DNA of 64,000 bases from Cyclobacteriaceae bacterium. Lineage in GTDB: Bacteria; Bacteroidota; Bacteroidia; Cytophagales; Cyclobacteriaceae. This document shows positions 54,093-62,970 of the stretch, in pieces (within the stretch, counting starts at the first letter, position 1; every line of letters begins with the position of its first letter). The DNA lies in the NCBI GenBank assembly GCA_026129485.1, contig JAHCHY010000004.1:124001-188000 (forward strand), in the 5' to 3' direction. A program made the position numbers and the translations under genes. The notes beneath the pieces are model-generated. The model did not search any database. It was not told where the DNA came from and saw nothing but the letters and a program-made list of their open reading frames with translations.

Positions 54093-54124
54093 CAATTACG
54101 AAAGTTAAAGCCGATCAAAGGTAT

Positions 54125-55873
54125 TTAATTTAGCCTTCGGTTGGTAATTTTTTTATCCAGGCGGGTATGGTCGGCACTGGTCTCGCGGGCCTTTTGCCAT
54201 TGTTTCACTGCATTGTCAACTTCGCCAAGCTTAAAGAGTATATCCCCGTAATGCTCCCAATGTGTTGCTGAAACGGGCGCGCCTTGTACTACCTTTTCCA
54301 TAACCTTACGGGCATCCTTGTATTTCTCTTGCGCAAACAAGACCCACGCATACGTATCCAGGTAAGAAGCGTTGTTGGGAAAAGCCTTTACGAGTTGTGA
54401 AGCCATCTTTTCCGCTTTATCCAGGTTTTCCTTGCGCAAGGCCAGGTAATAGCTGTAATTATTGAGCACGATATCGTTGTTAGGATTATAGGCCAGAGCT
54501 TCTTCAAAGGCTTTGTCTGATTTGGCATATTCTTTTGCTCCGTTGTAGCAATCGCCCAGCATGGTGTTCAGGTCGCTTACAAAAGCGGGGTTTGAGGCTG
54601 AGAGTTTTTTTGCCTGTTCAAATGAATACGCTGCCTCGCGGTATTGCTTTTTCTTCAATAATCCGAACCCATTGAAGTAATAGATCATGCTTTGATTGGG
54701 GAACAGCTCAAGCGCTTTTTCAGCATGATCGATCAGGCTGTCTAATTGGTTGGCTTGCGACTCGAGGTAAAGCAGGTTTTGCCAGGCTTCGTAGTTGCCG
54801 GTTCCGTTCAGAACGGCCAGCCTGTATTGGGCCATTGCTTCATCGCTGCGATCCAGCGCCATGTATAAATCGCCACTCACAATGTGGACATTGGCATCGT
54901 GCGGATAATCCTTTTCCAGCTTTTCAACCAATCCCAGTACAAATTTTTCGTGCACAGGACTAAGCGTTGAGCCTTTCTGCGTAAGCGCAGCGCTGTAGGT
55001 GCTAACCATTAGCAGCTTGCTATCTAAGCTTACCTGCGCATCGTCCATTACCTGCATGACGTATTGTTGTGATTTTTCCTCCTGGCCATTATCGCGGTAA
55101 AGGCCGGCCAGCAGCATTTTAACCGAGCCGGATGCTTCATTCTCCTGTAGGAATTTTTCGAGCACGGGAATAGCTTTGGCGCGGTTCCCGGTTTGAGCCA
55201 GCAGCTCGGCATAACCCATGATAAACCGGGCTTCTTCCGGGTAGGCGTTAGCCAGCTTTTCACCTTCGGCAAGCGCTTCCGATATTTTGTTTTTATCCAG
55301 GTAAATACGTTGCTTTTGCAGCGATGAAATTTCGTTTACGCCTAAAGCGTTTTCGGCCCGGTTATAGGTTTTTAAAGCATCATCTTCGCGCCTGGCATAA
55401 ATGTATAGTGCAGCTAACTCAAACAGATACTCTTCAGTGCCCTTTACCTCCTTCATCATGTTTTCAAGGGCGGCAGTGGCTTTATCAAAATTGTTCAGGC
55501 TGGCATATATGTTTGAGGCCAGCAGGTAGAAGTACTTGTTTTTCTTTTCCAGCCGCAAGGCATTTTCGATGCTGATGGCTGCCTGTTGCTGGTCTTCATC
55601 TTTCACGCCCTTCGCCCAGACTTCCGCTATCTTGTAGTGTATCGTTGCATTTTCGGGTGTAAGCTCGGCCGCTTTCTGAAAGTATAGAAGGGCTTTGGAG
55701 TAATCTTCCAGCACAAAGAATTTTTCTCCTTCGGTAAACGTAAACTCAGCTTCGCGCTGCCGGGCTGCTTCTGATTTTGTATCGTTGGCGGGCCTTCGTT
55801 TTTGGGCAACAGCCGACTGATGCACTAACACCAGGCAGCACAACCATAAGCAATATCGGGAAGCTGATTTCAA
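54125..55873 (-). CDS. TPR-repeat exported protein
   Basis: 582 residues. Signal peptide (SRYCLWLCCLVLVHQSAVAQ) and then TPR units over nearly all of its length, for example LEDYSKALLYFQKAAELTPENATIHYKIAEVW, YREAAYSFEQAKKLSASNPAF, YAKSDKAFEEALAYNPNNDIVLNNYSYYLA and KYKDARKVMEKVVQGAPVSATHWEHYGDILF. A protein-protein scaffold in the periplasm. The frame opens at TTG (55871-55873), with an in-frame TAA two codons upstream, so no other start is available at the N-terminus. Confidence 0.88.
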   Translation of the reverse strand: MKSASRYCLWLCCLVLVHQSAVAQKRRPANDTKSEAARQREAEFTFTEGEKFFVLEDYSKALLYFQKAAELTPENATIHYKIAEVWAKGVKDEDQQQAAISIENALRLEKKNKYFYLLASNIYASLNNFDKATAALENMMKEVKGTEEYLFELAALYIYARREDDALKTYNRAENALGVNEISSLQKQRIYLDKNKISEALAEGEKLANAYPEEARFIMGYAELLAQTGNRAKAIPVLEKFLQENEASGSVKMLLAGLYRDNGQEEKSQQYVMQVMDDAQVSLDSKLLMVSTYSAALTQKGSTLSPVHEKFVLGLVEKLEKDYPHDANVHIVSGDLYMALDRSDEAMAQYRLAVLNGTGNYEAWQNLLYLESQANQLDSLIDHAEKALELFPNQSMIYYFNGFGLLKKKQYREAAYSFEQAKKLSASNPAFVSDLNTMLGDCYNGAKEYAKSDKAFEEALAYNPNNDIVLNNYSYYLALRKENLDKAEKMASQLVKAFPNNASYLDTYAWVLFAQEKYKDARKVMEKVVQGAPVSATHWEHYGDILFKLGEVDNAVKQWQKARETSADHTRLDKKITNRRLN

Positions 55874-55883
55874 AAATTAAAGT

Positions 55884-56885
55884 TTATATACGTGTATAAT
55901 CCCCGGCATCCACGTCAACGGCAGCGCCTTCAAAGCTAACGAAATTACCCAACAGGCTATTTTTCATCACTACTCCGTTTAATATGCAATTCTTTTGCAC
56001 GATCGAATTACTGATCCGGGAGTCGCTGATCTTGGTTTCCTGCCCCACCGAAACATACGGCCCGATAACCGTGTTCTCAATAATCACACCATCGGCAATA
56101 AATACCGGGGGCAGCACCACGCTATTCTTCAGAACAGCTTTGTCGGAAACTAATTTTTGATCTTTGATAATCTCCAGGTAACGCTGGTTGGTTTGCACCA
56201 TGTTTTCTTTGTTCCCGCAGTCTAACCATTCCTGCACCTGGCCGGGTACAAACCGGGCGCCCTTTTTCTTCATGTTTTCAAGCGCAGAAGTAAACTGGTA
56301 CTCGCCCTTTTCTTTAATGTCGTTATCCAGCAGGTATTGCATTTCGGTGCGTAGCTTTTCGCCATGCTTAAAGAAATAAATACCGATAATGGCCAGATCA
56401 GATACAAATGTGGCGGGCTTTTCGATCAGCTCGGTTATTTCACCCTGGTCATTCAGCTTTACTACACCAAACTGCGATGGGTTTTCAACCTGCTGCACCC
56501 AGATGGTTCCGTCTTTGTTGGTATCCAGCTTAAAATCAGCACGAAACAATGTGTCGGCAAAAGCCACAATAACTTTTCCTTCAAATAATTCTTGGGCAAA
56601 GAGCAAAGCGTGCGATATACCCAGCGCTTGCTCCTGGTAATAGATTTTACCTTCAGCACCTACTGCCCGGGCTACGGCTTTCAGATCTTCTTCCACCTGC
56701 TTACCAAAGGTGGGGTGTACGATAAACCCGATGTAGCTTATTTTTTCCGGACACACACGTGCAATATCTTCCACCAACCGGTGTACAATAGGTTTGCCGG
56801 CAATGGGAAGTAAAGGCTTGGCGGTAGTAAGTGTATGCGGACGCAGGCGCTTGCCTAATCCGGCCATCGGTATAATAATGTTCAT
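55884..56885 (-). CDS. Sugar-phosphate nucleotidyltransferase
   Basis: 333 residues. N-terminal nucleotidyltransferase signature MNIIIPMAGLGKRLRPHTLTTAKPLLPIAGKP (1-32) with the KPLLP uridylyl/thymidylyl motif, followed by VIVAFADTLFRADF for the metal-binding Asp and a left-handed beta-helix tail with hexapeptide repeats (NSVVLPPVFIADGVIIENTVIGPYVSVGQETKISDSRISNSIVQ by position 270-315). Makes an activated NDP-sugar for glycan assembly; glucose-1-phosphate thymidylyl- or similar. It precedes the TPR gene and follows a flippase. Confidence 0.92.
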   Translation of the reverse strand: MNIIIPMAGLGKRLRPHTLTTAKPLLPIAGKPIVHRLVEDIARVCPEKISYIGFIVHPTFGKQVEEDLKAVARAVGAEGKIYYQEQALGISHALLFAQELFEGKVIVAFADTLFRADFKLDTNKDGTIWVQQVENPSQFGVVKLNDQGEITELIEKPATFVSDLAIIGIYFFKHGEKLRTEMQYLLDNDIKEKGEYQFTSALENMKKKGARFVPGQVQEWLDCGNKENMVQTNQRYLEIIKDQKLVSDKAVLKNSVVLPPVFIADGVIIENTVIGPYVSVGQETKISDSRISNSIVQKNCILNGVVMKNSLLGNFVSFEGAAVDVDAGDYTRI

Positions 56886-56909
56886 AATAATGTGTGAGTG
56901 GTAAAGCTA

Positions 56910-58358
56910 CTAAAATTCCGGGTGGGAGGGCCGGGTAAGATTCTTCTTTTCAATCCAATAGATCAAGGCTATAAATGCCATGATGATAGCTGCATGAAAA
57001 CCGGTTGCAAGCCACTGGCTTTCGAATTGTACGTTGCTGAGCAGCCGGATCAGGGCCCCGGTAAAAACAATGTAGCCTACATCGCGCGTAACCCAATAGG
57101 GAATGGGGTAGTGCTTCTGGCCCAAGCCGAAACAGATTACAGCCATAGTTGCATAACAGGCTAATGCAGCCATGGCGCTACCCATAAAACCGGCAACGGG
57201 AATCAGAAAATAATTTCCGGCAACCGTTACGGCTACACCAATCAATGTGATAATTGTTCCGTAGTGTGTTTTGTCGGTGAGCTTGAACCAAACGCTGATA
57301 TTATAATATACACCCAGAAATAAATAGGCCAGCAACAAGACGGGCACAATGGGCAAGCCCAGCCAGAAATTTTCTCCGATAATGTATTTCAGAATATCCA
57401 GGTTAATGCTGATGCTCAGCCACACTACACAACAAGCTATAATGAAGAAGTGATTAACCAGCGCAAACAGCTTGGTTGAATTTTTGTCTTGCGCATTGGA
57501 AAAGAAGAACGGCTCTGCCGCATAGCGAAATGCCTGAATGCCCAGGTTCATGAACACAGCAAACTTGTAGCAAGCTCCAAAAATACCACCGGCTTCTTTT
57601 TGGGAAACACCCCGGTAAAAATTTTCAGGCAGCCACCAGTCCAGCATGCTGCGCGAAAACATTTCATTGATCATGCCGGCAACACCGGTTATCATTACCG
57701 GGTAGGCGTAGCGAAACATTTGTGGGGAAAGGGTTTTGTCCCAGGCCGGCCTCCAGCTTAAAAGTGTTTTAATAAAGAAGACAATAAATAATGCATTAGC
57801 CATTAATGTTGCCAGGAACACATAGCCGACACCTATAGCAGGATCGTAATTGAGTTTGAGGAAGTAATAATTAAGACCCAGTACAATTATTACGTTCAGG
57901 ATTTTGGCTGCTGCAAACCGGAATGCTTTTTTCTGTAAGCGTAATTGTGCAAAGGGAATAGCAACTATGGCATCGATAAGCATGGTAAATACAAGCCAGG
58001 TAATAAAGTTTGAATGACTGGCCTGCAGGGCTGATGCAATGGGTGATGCAGTTAGTAGCAGCACAAGCGACAGAGAGCCGCTGATGATAATAACACTGGT
58101 TTGGGCGAGGTTAAAAATTCGTTTGGGGTCTGCCTCGGGTTTGGTGGCAAACCGGAAGTAGGCGGTTTCCATCCCAAACATATAAATGATATTAATCACG
58201 GCCACGTACGCATAGAGCTTGGTTATTTCACCATACTCAGCTTCGCTGAACATGTTAATGGTATGCAGGGGTACCTGCAGGAAATTAATCATGCGGGGTA
58301 CAATGCTGCCCAATCCGTAAAGGACGGTTTCACCGGCAAGTTGCTTGAGTTTACTCAC
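56910..58358 (-). CDS. Wzx-type oligosaccharide flippase (MOP superfamily)
   Basis: 482 residues, about 12 to 14 predicted membrane helices. QLAGETVLYGLGSIVPRMINFLQVPLHTINMF at the start and LIDAIVAIPFAQLRLQKKAFRFAAAKILNVIIVLGLNYYF (about 125-165) fit the polysaccharide-biosynthesis (MATE-like) family. Moves lipid-linked glycans across the inner membrane. It opens at GTG (58356-58358). First gene of the ten-gene leftward series, so the promoter should lie at 58360-58490, shared with the divergent type IX cargo gene. Confidence 0.9.
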   Translation of the reverse strand: MSKLKQLAGETVLYGLGSIVPRMINFLQVPLHTINMFSEAEYGEITKLYAYVAVINIIYMFGMETAYFRFATKPEADPKRIFNLAQTSVIIISGSLSLVLLLTASPIASALQASHSNFITWLVFTMLIDAIVAIPFAQLRLQKKAFRFAAAKILNVIIVLGLNYYFLKLNYDPAIGVGYVFLATLMANALFIVFFIKTLLSWRPAWDKTLSPQMFRYAYPVMITGVAGMINEMFSRSMLDWWLPENFYRGVSQKEAGGIFGACYKFAVFMNLGIQAFRYAAEPFFFSNAQDKNSTKLFALVNHFFIIACCVVWLSISINLDILKYIIGENFWLGLPIVPVLLLAYLFLGVYYNISVWFKLTDKTHYGTIITLIGVAVTVAGNYFLIPVAGFMGSAMAALACYATMAVICFGLGQKHYPIPYWVTRDVGYIVFTGALIRLLSNVQFESQWLATGFHAAIIMAFIALIYWIEKKNLTRPSHPEF

Positions 58359-58482
58359 GTAATGGTTAATTAACCGGGGTTAAGTGTAGTGATTACGGCT
58401 TTTAAAAAACTTTATTTCGGGCAATTTACACGCAGTTTGGGCTATTTTAAAAAATGCGGGTTTATTGTTGATCTCATTTTTT

Positions 58483-58490
58483 TATATTTG
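58483..58490 (+). promoter_or_regulatory. Candidate -7 promoter element for the type IX cargo gene
   Basis: TATATTTG matches the Bacteroidota TAnnTTTG consensus and ends 4 bp before the ATG at 58495. The spacing leaves almost no leader, so either the start is farther in or the match is chance; no firm -33 element at the standard distance. Confidence 0.3.
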
Positions 58491-58494
58491 GTAT

Positions 58495-59697
58495 ATGCCC
58501 CGGTTAATTTCTATACGTTCGGGAACAAAGAAAGCACTGCTGACTTTTAGCCTGGTGGGGCTAAGCATGTGTGGTTTTGCACAGGCTGTTTTTAATAATA
58601 CAGGCAGTTGGGAAGATGACACCAGGTGGTTAGGCAATAATATTGGTGATGATATATCAGAAGATGTTCAGATCATAGCTTCCCGTGTTGCCCTGATTAA
58701 TAATGGGTCGGATTATACCATTGGTAATTTAACTTTTGGAAACAGCTCTGGTTTAACAATCAATAGTGCAGGTGCTCTGAACGTAGGGGCTGATGGCACA
58801 CCTAAAAATGTTACGGCAGGAAATTTTACCGCCATAACGGTTACAGGTACCCTGATTATATGGGGAGATTTGGTAGTGCTTAACAGCTTGTCGCTGAATG
58901 TAAGCGGTACGCTTATCATAAAAGGCAATATCCAGATGGCTAATACTGCTTCTATTTCAGTTACAGGAAACGTGGACGTGGAAGGCGATTTTACAGGTGG
59001 TGATAATACTAACGTTACGATATCAAGCGGTGGTCATATTAATGTAGATGGATCTGTAGATGTAGGAGAAGACAGTAACCTGACCGGCCCTCCGGGCAGC
59101 TTTACAGCAGGCAATTGCAGCCAGGGAACGGGAAGCAATTTTTGTAACGGGGGAGTGTTACCGGTGGATTTACTCTTTTTCAGGGCAGTGGCGCGTGTTG
59201 ATCGGGTTGATCTGGTTTGGGCAACGGCATCGGAATTAAACGCAGATTACTTTGAAGTAGAAAAATCGGATGATGGACTTACCTACAGTTTACTTGCCCG
59301 CGAAAGTGCAATGGGTAATTCAACCGAACGGATTGACTATCAGGTAACAGATGAAAAGCCCCGGCCGGGTAAAACCTACTACCGGTTAAGGCAGGCCGAC
59401 ATAGACGGCAAAGTAGTTACGTTTGATGTCGTGCTGGTGGATTTTAACGGGCTTCTCAACGCCTCGGTATATCCCAACCCCGCTCGTAATGGTACTGATC
59501 TCACCATCGAATTGAATTTTAAGCCAAAGCATCCTGTAGAAATTGTACTGCTGGATTTATCCGGTCATCAATTAGAGCGATTGATGACCACAAAGGAACT
59601 TGTAAAGCTGCCTCTTCAATTGGATGCCGGTATGTACCTGGTTCGGGTAACGTCCCCTGAGTACAAAGGAATGAATAAATTTTTAGTGAGCCAGTAA
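58495..59697 (+). CDS. Secreted protein with type IX C-terminal sorting domain
   Basis: 400 residues. Signal peptide (KALLTFSLVGLSMCGFAQA), then a glycine/asparagine/threonine-rich right-handed-helix-like repeat region from about 60 to 200 (SGLTINSAGALNVGADGTPKN, NSLSLNVSGTLIIKGNIQ, SISVTGNVDVEGDF), a fibronectin-like segment (LPVDLLFFRAVARVDRVDLVWATASELNADYFEVEKSDDG) and a 75-residue type IX sorting domain: ASVYPNPARNGTDLTIELNF, HPVEIVLLDLSGHQLE, DAGMYLVRVTSPEYKGMNKFLVSQ. Exported through SprA and probably attached to or released from the cell surface. Overlaps tdh by 15 bp tail to tail. Confidence 0.92.
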   Translation: MPRLISIRSGTKKALLTFSLVGLSMCGFAQAVFNNTGSWEDDTRWLGNNIGDDISEDVQIIASRVALINNGSDYTIGNLTFGNSSGLTINSAGALNVGADGTPKNVTAGNFTAITVTGTLIIWGDLVVLNSLSLNVSGTLIIKGNIQMANTASISVTGNVDVEGDFTGGDNTNVTISSGGHINVDGSVDVGEDSNLTGPPGSFTAGNCSQGTGSNFCNGGVLPVDLLFFRAVARVDRVDLVWATASELNADYFEVEKSDDGLTYSLLARESAMGNSTERIDYQVTDEKPRPGKTYYRLRQADIDGKVVTFDVVLVDFNGLLNASVYPNPARNGTDLTIELNFKPKHPVEIVLLDLSGHQLERLMTTKELVKLPLQLDAGMYLVRVTSPEYKGMNKFLVSQ

Positions 59698-60645
59698 CTC
59701 CGGGTGTTTCGCTAAATTCTCCAGGATATCCACTGTCATTTCCTCCAATCCGAACTGATGTTGCCATCCCCAATCCTGCCTTGCTGGAGAATCGTCAATC
59801 GACTTGGGCCAGGAGTCTGCAATGGCTTGCCGGAAGTCCGGCTTATAGGTTATTTCAAATTCAGAAATGTGCTTTTTAATAGTGGATGCAATTTGTGCAG
59901 GGCAAAAGCTCATGGCGCCAATATTATAGCTCGAACGGATTTTTACCTTTTCGGCAGGCGCTTCCATCAGGTCTAACGTGGCTTTCACCGCATCATCCAT
60001 ATACATCATGGGCAGGTAGGTATCGGCCGAAAGAAAGCACTCATACTTTTTTTCTTTGATGGCTTTAAAATAAATGTCAACCGCATAGTCGGTAGTGCCG
60101 CCACCGGGAGGAGTTTTGTAACCGATCAAACCCGGATAACGCAGGCTGCGCACATCCACACCATACCTTCGGAAGTAATACTCACACCATAGTTCACCCG
60201 CCAGCTTGGTTATACCATATACCGTGGTGGGGTCCATAATGGTATCCTGTGGTGTATTTTGCTTTGGTGTAGTTGGCCCGAATGCTGCAATAGAGCTGGG
60301 CCAATATACTTTATGAAGCTTTAATTCATGGGCGGCTTCCAAAACGAAGAGCAGGCTTTCCATGTTCAGCTTCCAGGCCCAGCGCGGATCCTTTTCGCCT
60401 GTTGCGGATAGCAGTGCGGCTAAGTGGTAAACCTGGGTAATATCATGCCTGCGCAGGAGCTCAAACAGCTTATCGCGTTGAAGCACATCAAATTTTTCGT
60501 ACGGGCCTTCTTTTAGAATGCCTTGTGCATCTTTAATGTCTGATGCGATCACATTTTCCTGGCCATAGATTTTCCACAACCCCTGTGTCAGCTCCGATCC
60601 TAATTGCCCACCGGCACCAATCAGCAATACTTTTGTTTTTTTCAT
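59683..60645 (-). CDS. tdh: L-threonine 3-dehydrogenase (SDR type)
   Basis: 320 residues from ATG 60645; a longer frame to 60681 is less likely. Extended SDR: MKKTKVLLIGAGGQLGSELT (GAGGQLG loop, about 9-15), catalytic YGITKLAGE (Tyr and Lys of YxxxK), PSSIAAFGPTTPK, LRYPGLIGYKTPPGGGTTDYAVDIYFKA (about 185-212). These match the SDR threonine dehydrogenases of Cytophaga-Flavobacterium rather than the zinc type. Converts threonine to 2-amino-3-ketobutyrate with NAD+; the next enzyme, Kbl, starts at 62971 on the other strand, which supports the call. Confidence 0.92.
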   Translation of the reverse strand: MKKTKVLLIGAGGQLGSELTQGLWKIYGQENVIASDIKDAQGILKEGPYEKFDVLQRDKLFELLRRHDITQVYHLAALLSATGEKDPRWAWKLNMESLLFVLEAAHELKLHKVYWPSSIAAFGPTTPKQNTPQDTIMDPTTVYGITKLAGELWCEYYFRRYGVDVRSLRYPGLIGYKTPPGGGTTDYAVDIYFKAIKEKKYECFLSADTYLPMMYMDDAVKATLDLMEAPAEKVKIRSSYNIGAMSFCPAQIASTIKKHISEFEITYKPDFRQAIADSWPKSIDDSPARQDWGWQHQFGLEEMTVDILENLAKHPELLAH

Positions 60646-60670
60646 GCGAAAAATATCGGTGCGAAGATAT

Positions 60671-60701
60671 AAAAAGTCCACAGACGTAGCCTGCGGACTT
60701 T
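60671..60701 (-). terminator. Intrinsic terminator after the CocE-like gene
   Basis: AAAGTCCACAG (60673-60683) pairs with CTGCGGACTTT (60691-60701) with one mismatch around ACGTAGC. On the minus strand the hairpin is followed by five T (60671-60675), directly after the hydrolase gene. Confidence 0.75.
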
Positions 60702-60721
60702 AACTATGAAAATGCAATTAA

Positions 60722-62592
60722 TTATTTCTTCGTTTTTACAATTGGTAGGCGAATGCTGCTGGGGTATTGCGAAGAGTGATGTATTTTATTGTGCGCAACT
60801 TTTGCTTCCGATTCATCATAGTTTTTTCCCCCGGTATTTAAATTGCGATCGAAGCGCGGGAAGTTGCTGCTCGACACCTCAATGCGAATGCGATGACCTT
60901 TTTCGAAATAGTTGCTGGTGCTCATGGGGGTTAATTCTACTTTGTACACTTTGCCCGCCTCCATAAATACTTCCTTGTCGTAGCCTTCGCGGTAACGCAC
61001 ACGCTGAATGGTTTCATCTAAATTATAGGCTTTGCCATCCGGGTACACATCAATCAGCTTAATCGTAACATCGGTATCTTTTACATCGGATGACAGGTAT
61101 AAAGTTGATTCAATGAATCCGCTTACTTCCACACCCTCAGCCAAAGGCTCGGTTGTGTATACCAGGATATCCTCGCGCTTTTCCATCTCCTGCTGATCGA
61201 ACGCTCCGCCCTGTACGGCATTACCGGTACAGCACACATTACCGCCATGTGATATTACCGGGTTTAATGGATCGTAGGTGAACGAATCAGGATTATCCTT
61301 GGACGGTTTTTTGGTTACCAGCTTTCCGTTACCATTTAAGGTGTTAGCCTGGCCTTTGCTATCTAAGTAATAAGGCGTCATTACCGTACTGGCAGGAGGC
61401 CACACCTCAGAAGTTTGCCATTTGTTGGAGCCCATTGTATAATAACGCACGCGGGGCATTTGCTTTAACGGCTCGCCTTTCAGCCAGTGATCAAACCAGC
61501 CGGTAATCAATTCATCATAATTCAAACGGGCATCGCCTACGCTTCTTTGGCCTACAACCGTGTTTTCGGTAGCGCGTGTATAAGCGCAGTGCAGGGTGGG
61601 TGCAATAACTAAGTATTGGCTATCGCGAACTTTCGGGTCTTTGGCATTTTTTCTTACATGATTAAACAACTCAATGTTAGGACTTGAAGAAACATCATAC
61701 CATGATACGAACCAGAAGCTGGGAGTGTTGAAGGGCATGTTATCGTGATACAATCCGCCTTCGTACCAGGCTTTATCATGGGGTGTACGCCTGATCATTT
61801 TTTCATAAGTTCCCACCGGCCATCTAATGCTTTAATAATATCCTGGACAGGCAAATGACTTAATCCTTCTTTCCAATCTACCTTAGGATAGCGCGGAGCC
61901 ATATCATAAAACTTCTGTATACGCTGCAGATCTTCCTGGCTTACATTGGGCGGAAGATTGGGTTTGGCAATATCGTGTTGTGTGCCGTAAAGCCAGGCCG
62001 TAAAAAGCATTTGCCCGGCACCACCGCGGTACCAGTTGCCTTGTTCGTAATATTTGCCCACGCGACCTACACCGGCACCATAACCCTGCGGTACCATAGC
62101 AGCCAAAGCCGGATGCTCCAGCGAAGCTACGGCCATTTGCCACTCTGCTGTGGAAGAACAACCCAGCAAACCGATTTTACCATTGCTCCACAGTTGTTTG
62201 GACATCCACTCGAAGGCATCGTAACCATCGGTAAGCGGTGTACCCAGGATATCCCATTCACCTTCGCTGAAGAACCGGCCCCGTTCATTCTGCACCACGT
62301 ATGCATACCCCTTGTTAACCATCTCTAATGCAGTTTGCAATGTGCGGGTTACCAGCTCGCCATCGCGGTAGCTGTTAAAATTGTATGGCGTACGCGAGAA
62401 AATAACCGGATACCTGCCATTGCCTTTGGGGCGATAGATGTCAGTAGAAAGCCGGATGCCATCCCGCATGGGCATCATTACTTTCTGATCGACCACCGCA
62501 ACTTTTTTGAGCTGCTCCAGCACATTTTCTTTTTCCTGGGCATAGCCTGCCACGCATAGCAGCATGACTATACAAAGTAATTTTATTTTCAT
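60722..62592 (-). pseudogene. CocE/NonD (PepX-type) hydrolase, frameshifted
   Basis: Two overlapping frames form one protein. From ATG 62592, signal peptide [19 protein letters not shown], then [52 protein letters not shown], and the nucleophile-region [21 protein letters not shown]; this ends at 61795. The second frame starts near 61816 ([17 protein letters not shown]) and continues through the PepX_C beta-sandwich to 60722. One more C in GGCCGGTGGG (about 61815-61820) restores a 623-residue protein, and 1871 nt fits one lost base. Either a real pseudogene or an assembly error. Family: exported ester/peptide hydrolase. Confidence 0.85.
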
Positions 62593-62715
62593 AGGCAGAT
62601 TTTAGTATGATATGGCAGAAAAATAGAGATCATTAAATGATCTGGCAGACATAAGTTTATGGCCGGTAAATCGAAGGGTTGAGAAACTGTAGGTGCTTTT
62701 TAATAGTTTTGTAAC

Positions 62716-62967
62716 ATGAATTTTGAGGAATATTTGATCGGTAAAAGAATTGACGAAGTGGCTTTTCGGGCGGCCGAACCTGTTTTATGGAAGGAGTGGA
62801 ACAATCTTTTTGACCAGGTGAGCCCAACCAGCTTTACCGCACAAAAGCTCTACCTGATTAACCCCATCCGAAGAAAGTATCCGTTAAAAGTCGCTGAAGC
62901 GGAAACAGCCCCTAAACCTGCTGTGGCCGCTAAACCTGTAATGAAACCCAAACCGAAAATAAGCTAA
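62716..62967 (+). CDS. Small hypothetical protein before kbl
   Basis: 83 residues: MNFEEYLIGKRIDEVAFRAAEPVLWKEWNNLFDQVSPTSFTAQKLYLINPIRRKYPLKV, then an Ala/Lys/Pro-rich tail (about 60-83). No signal peptide or membrane helix. The first 58 residues look helical and folded. It ends 3 bp before the kbl start codon, so the two are tightly coupled. I do not recognise a named family; small proteins of this kind are often found in front of metabolic genes in Cytophagales. Confidence 0.75.
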   Translation: MNFEEYLIGKRIDEVAFRAAEPVLWKEWNNLFDQVSPTSFTAQKLYLINPIRRKYPLKVAEAETAPKPAVAAKPVMKPKPKIS

Positions 62968-62970
62968 ACC

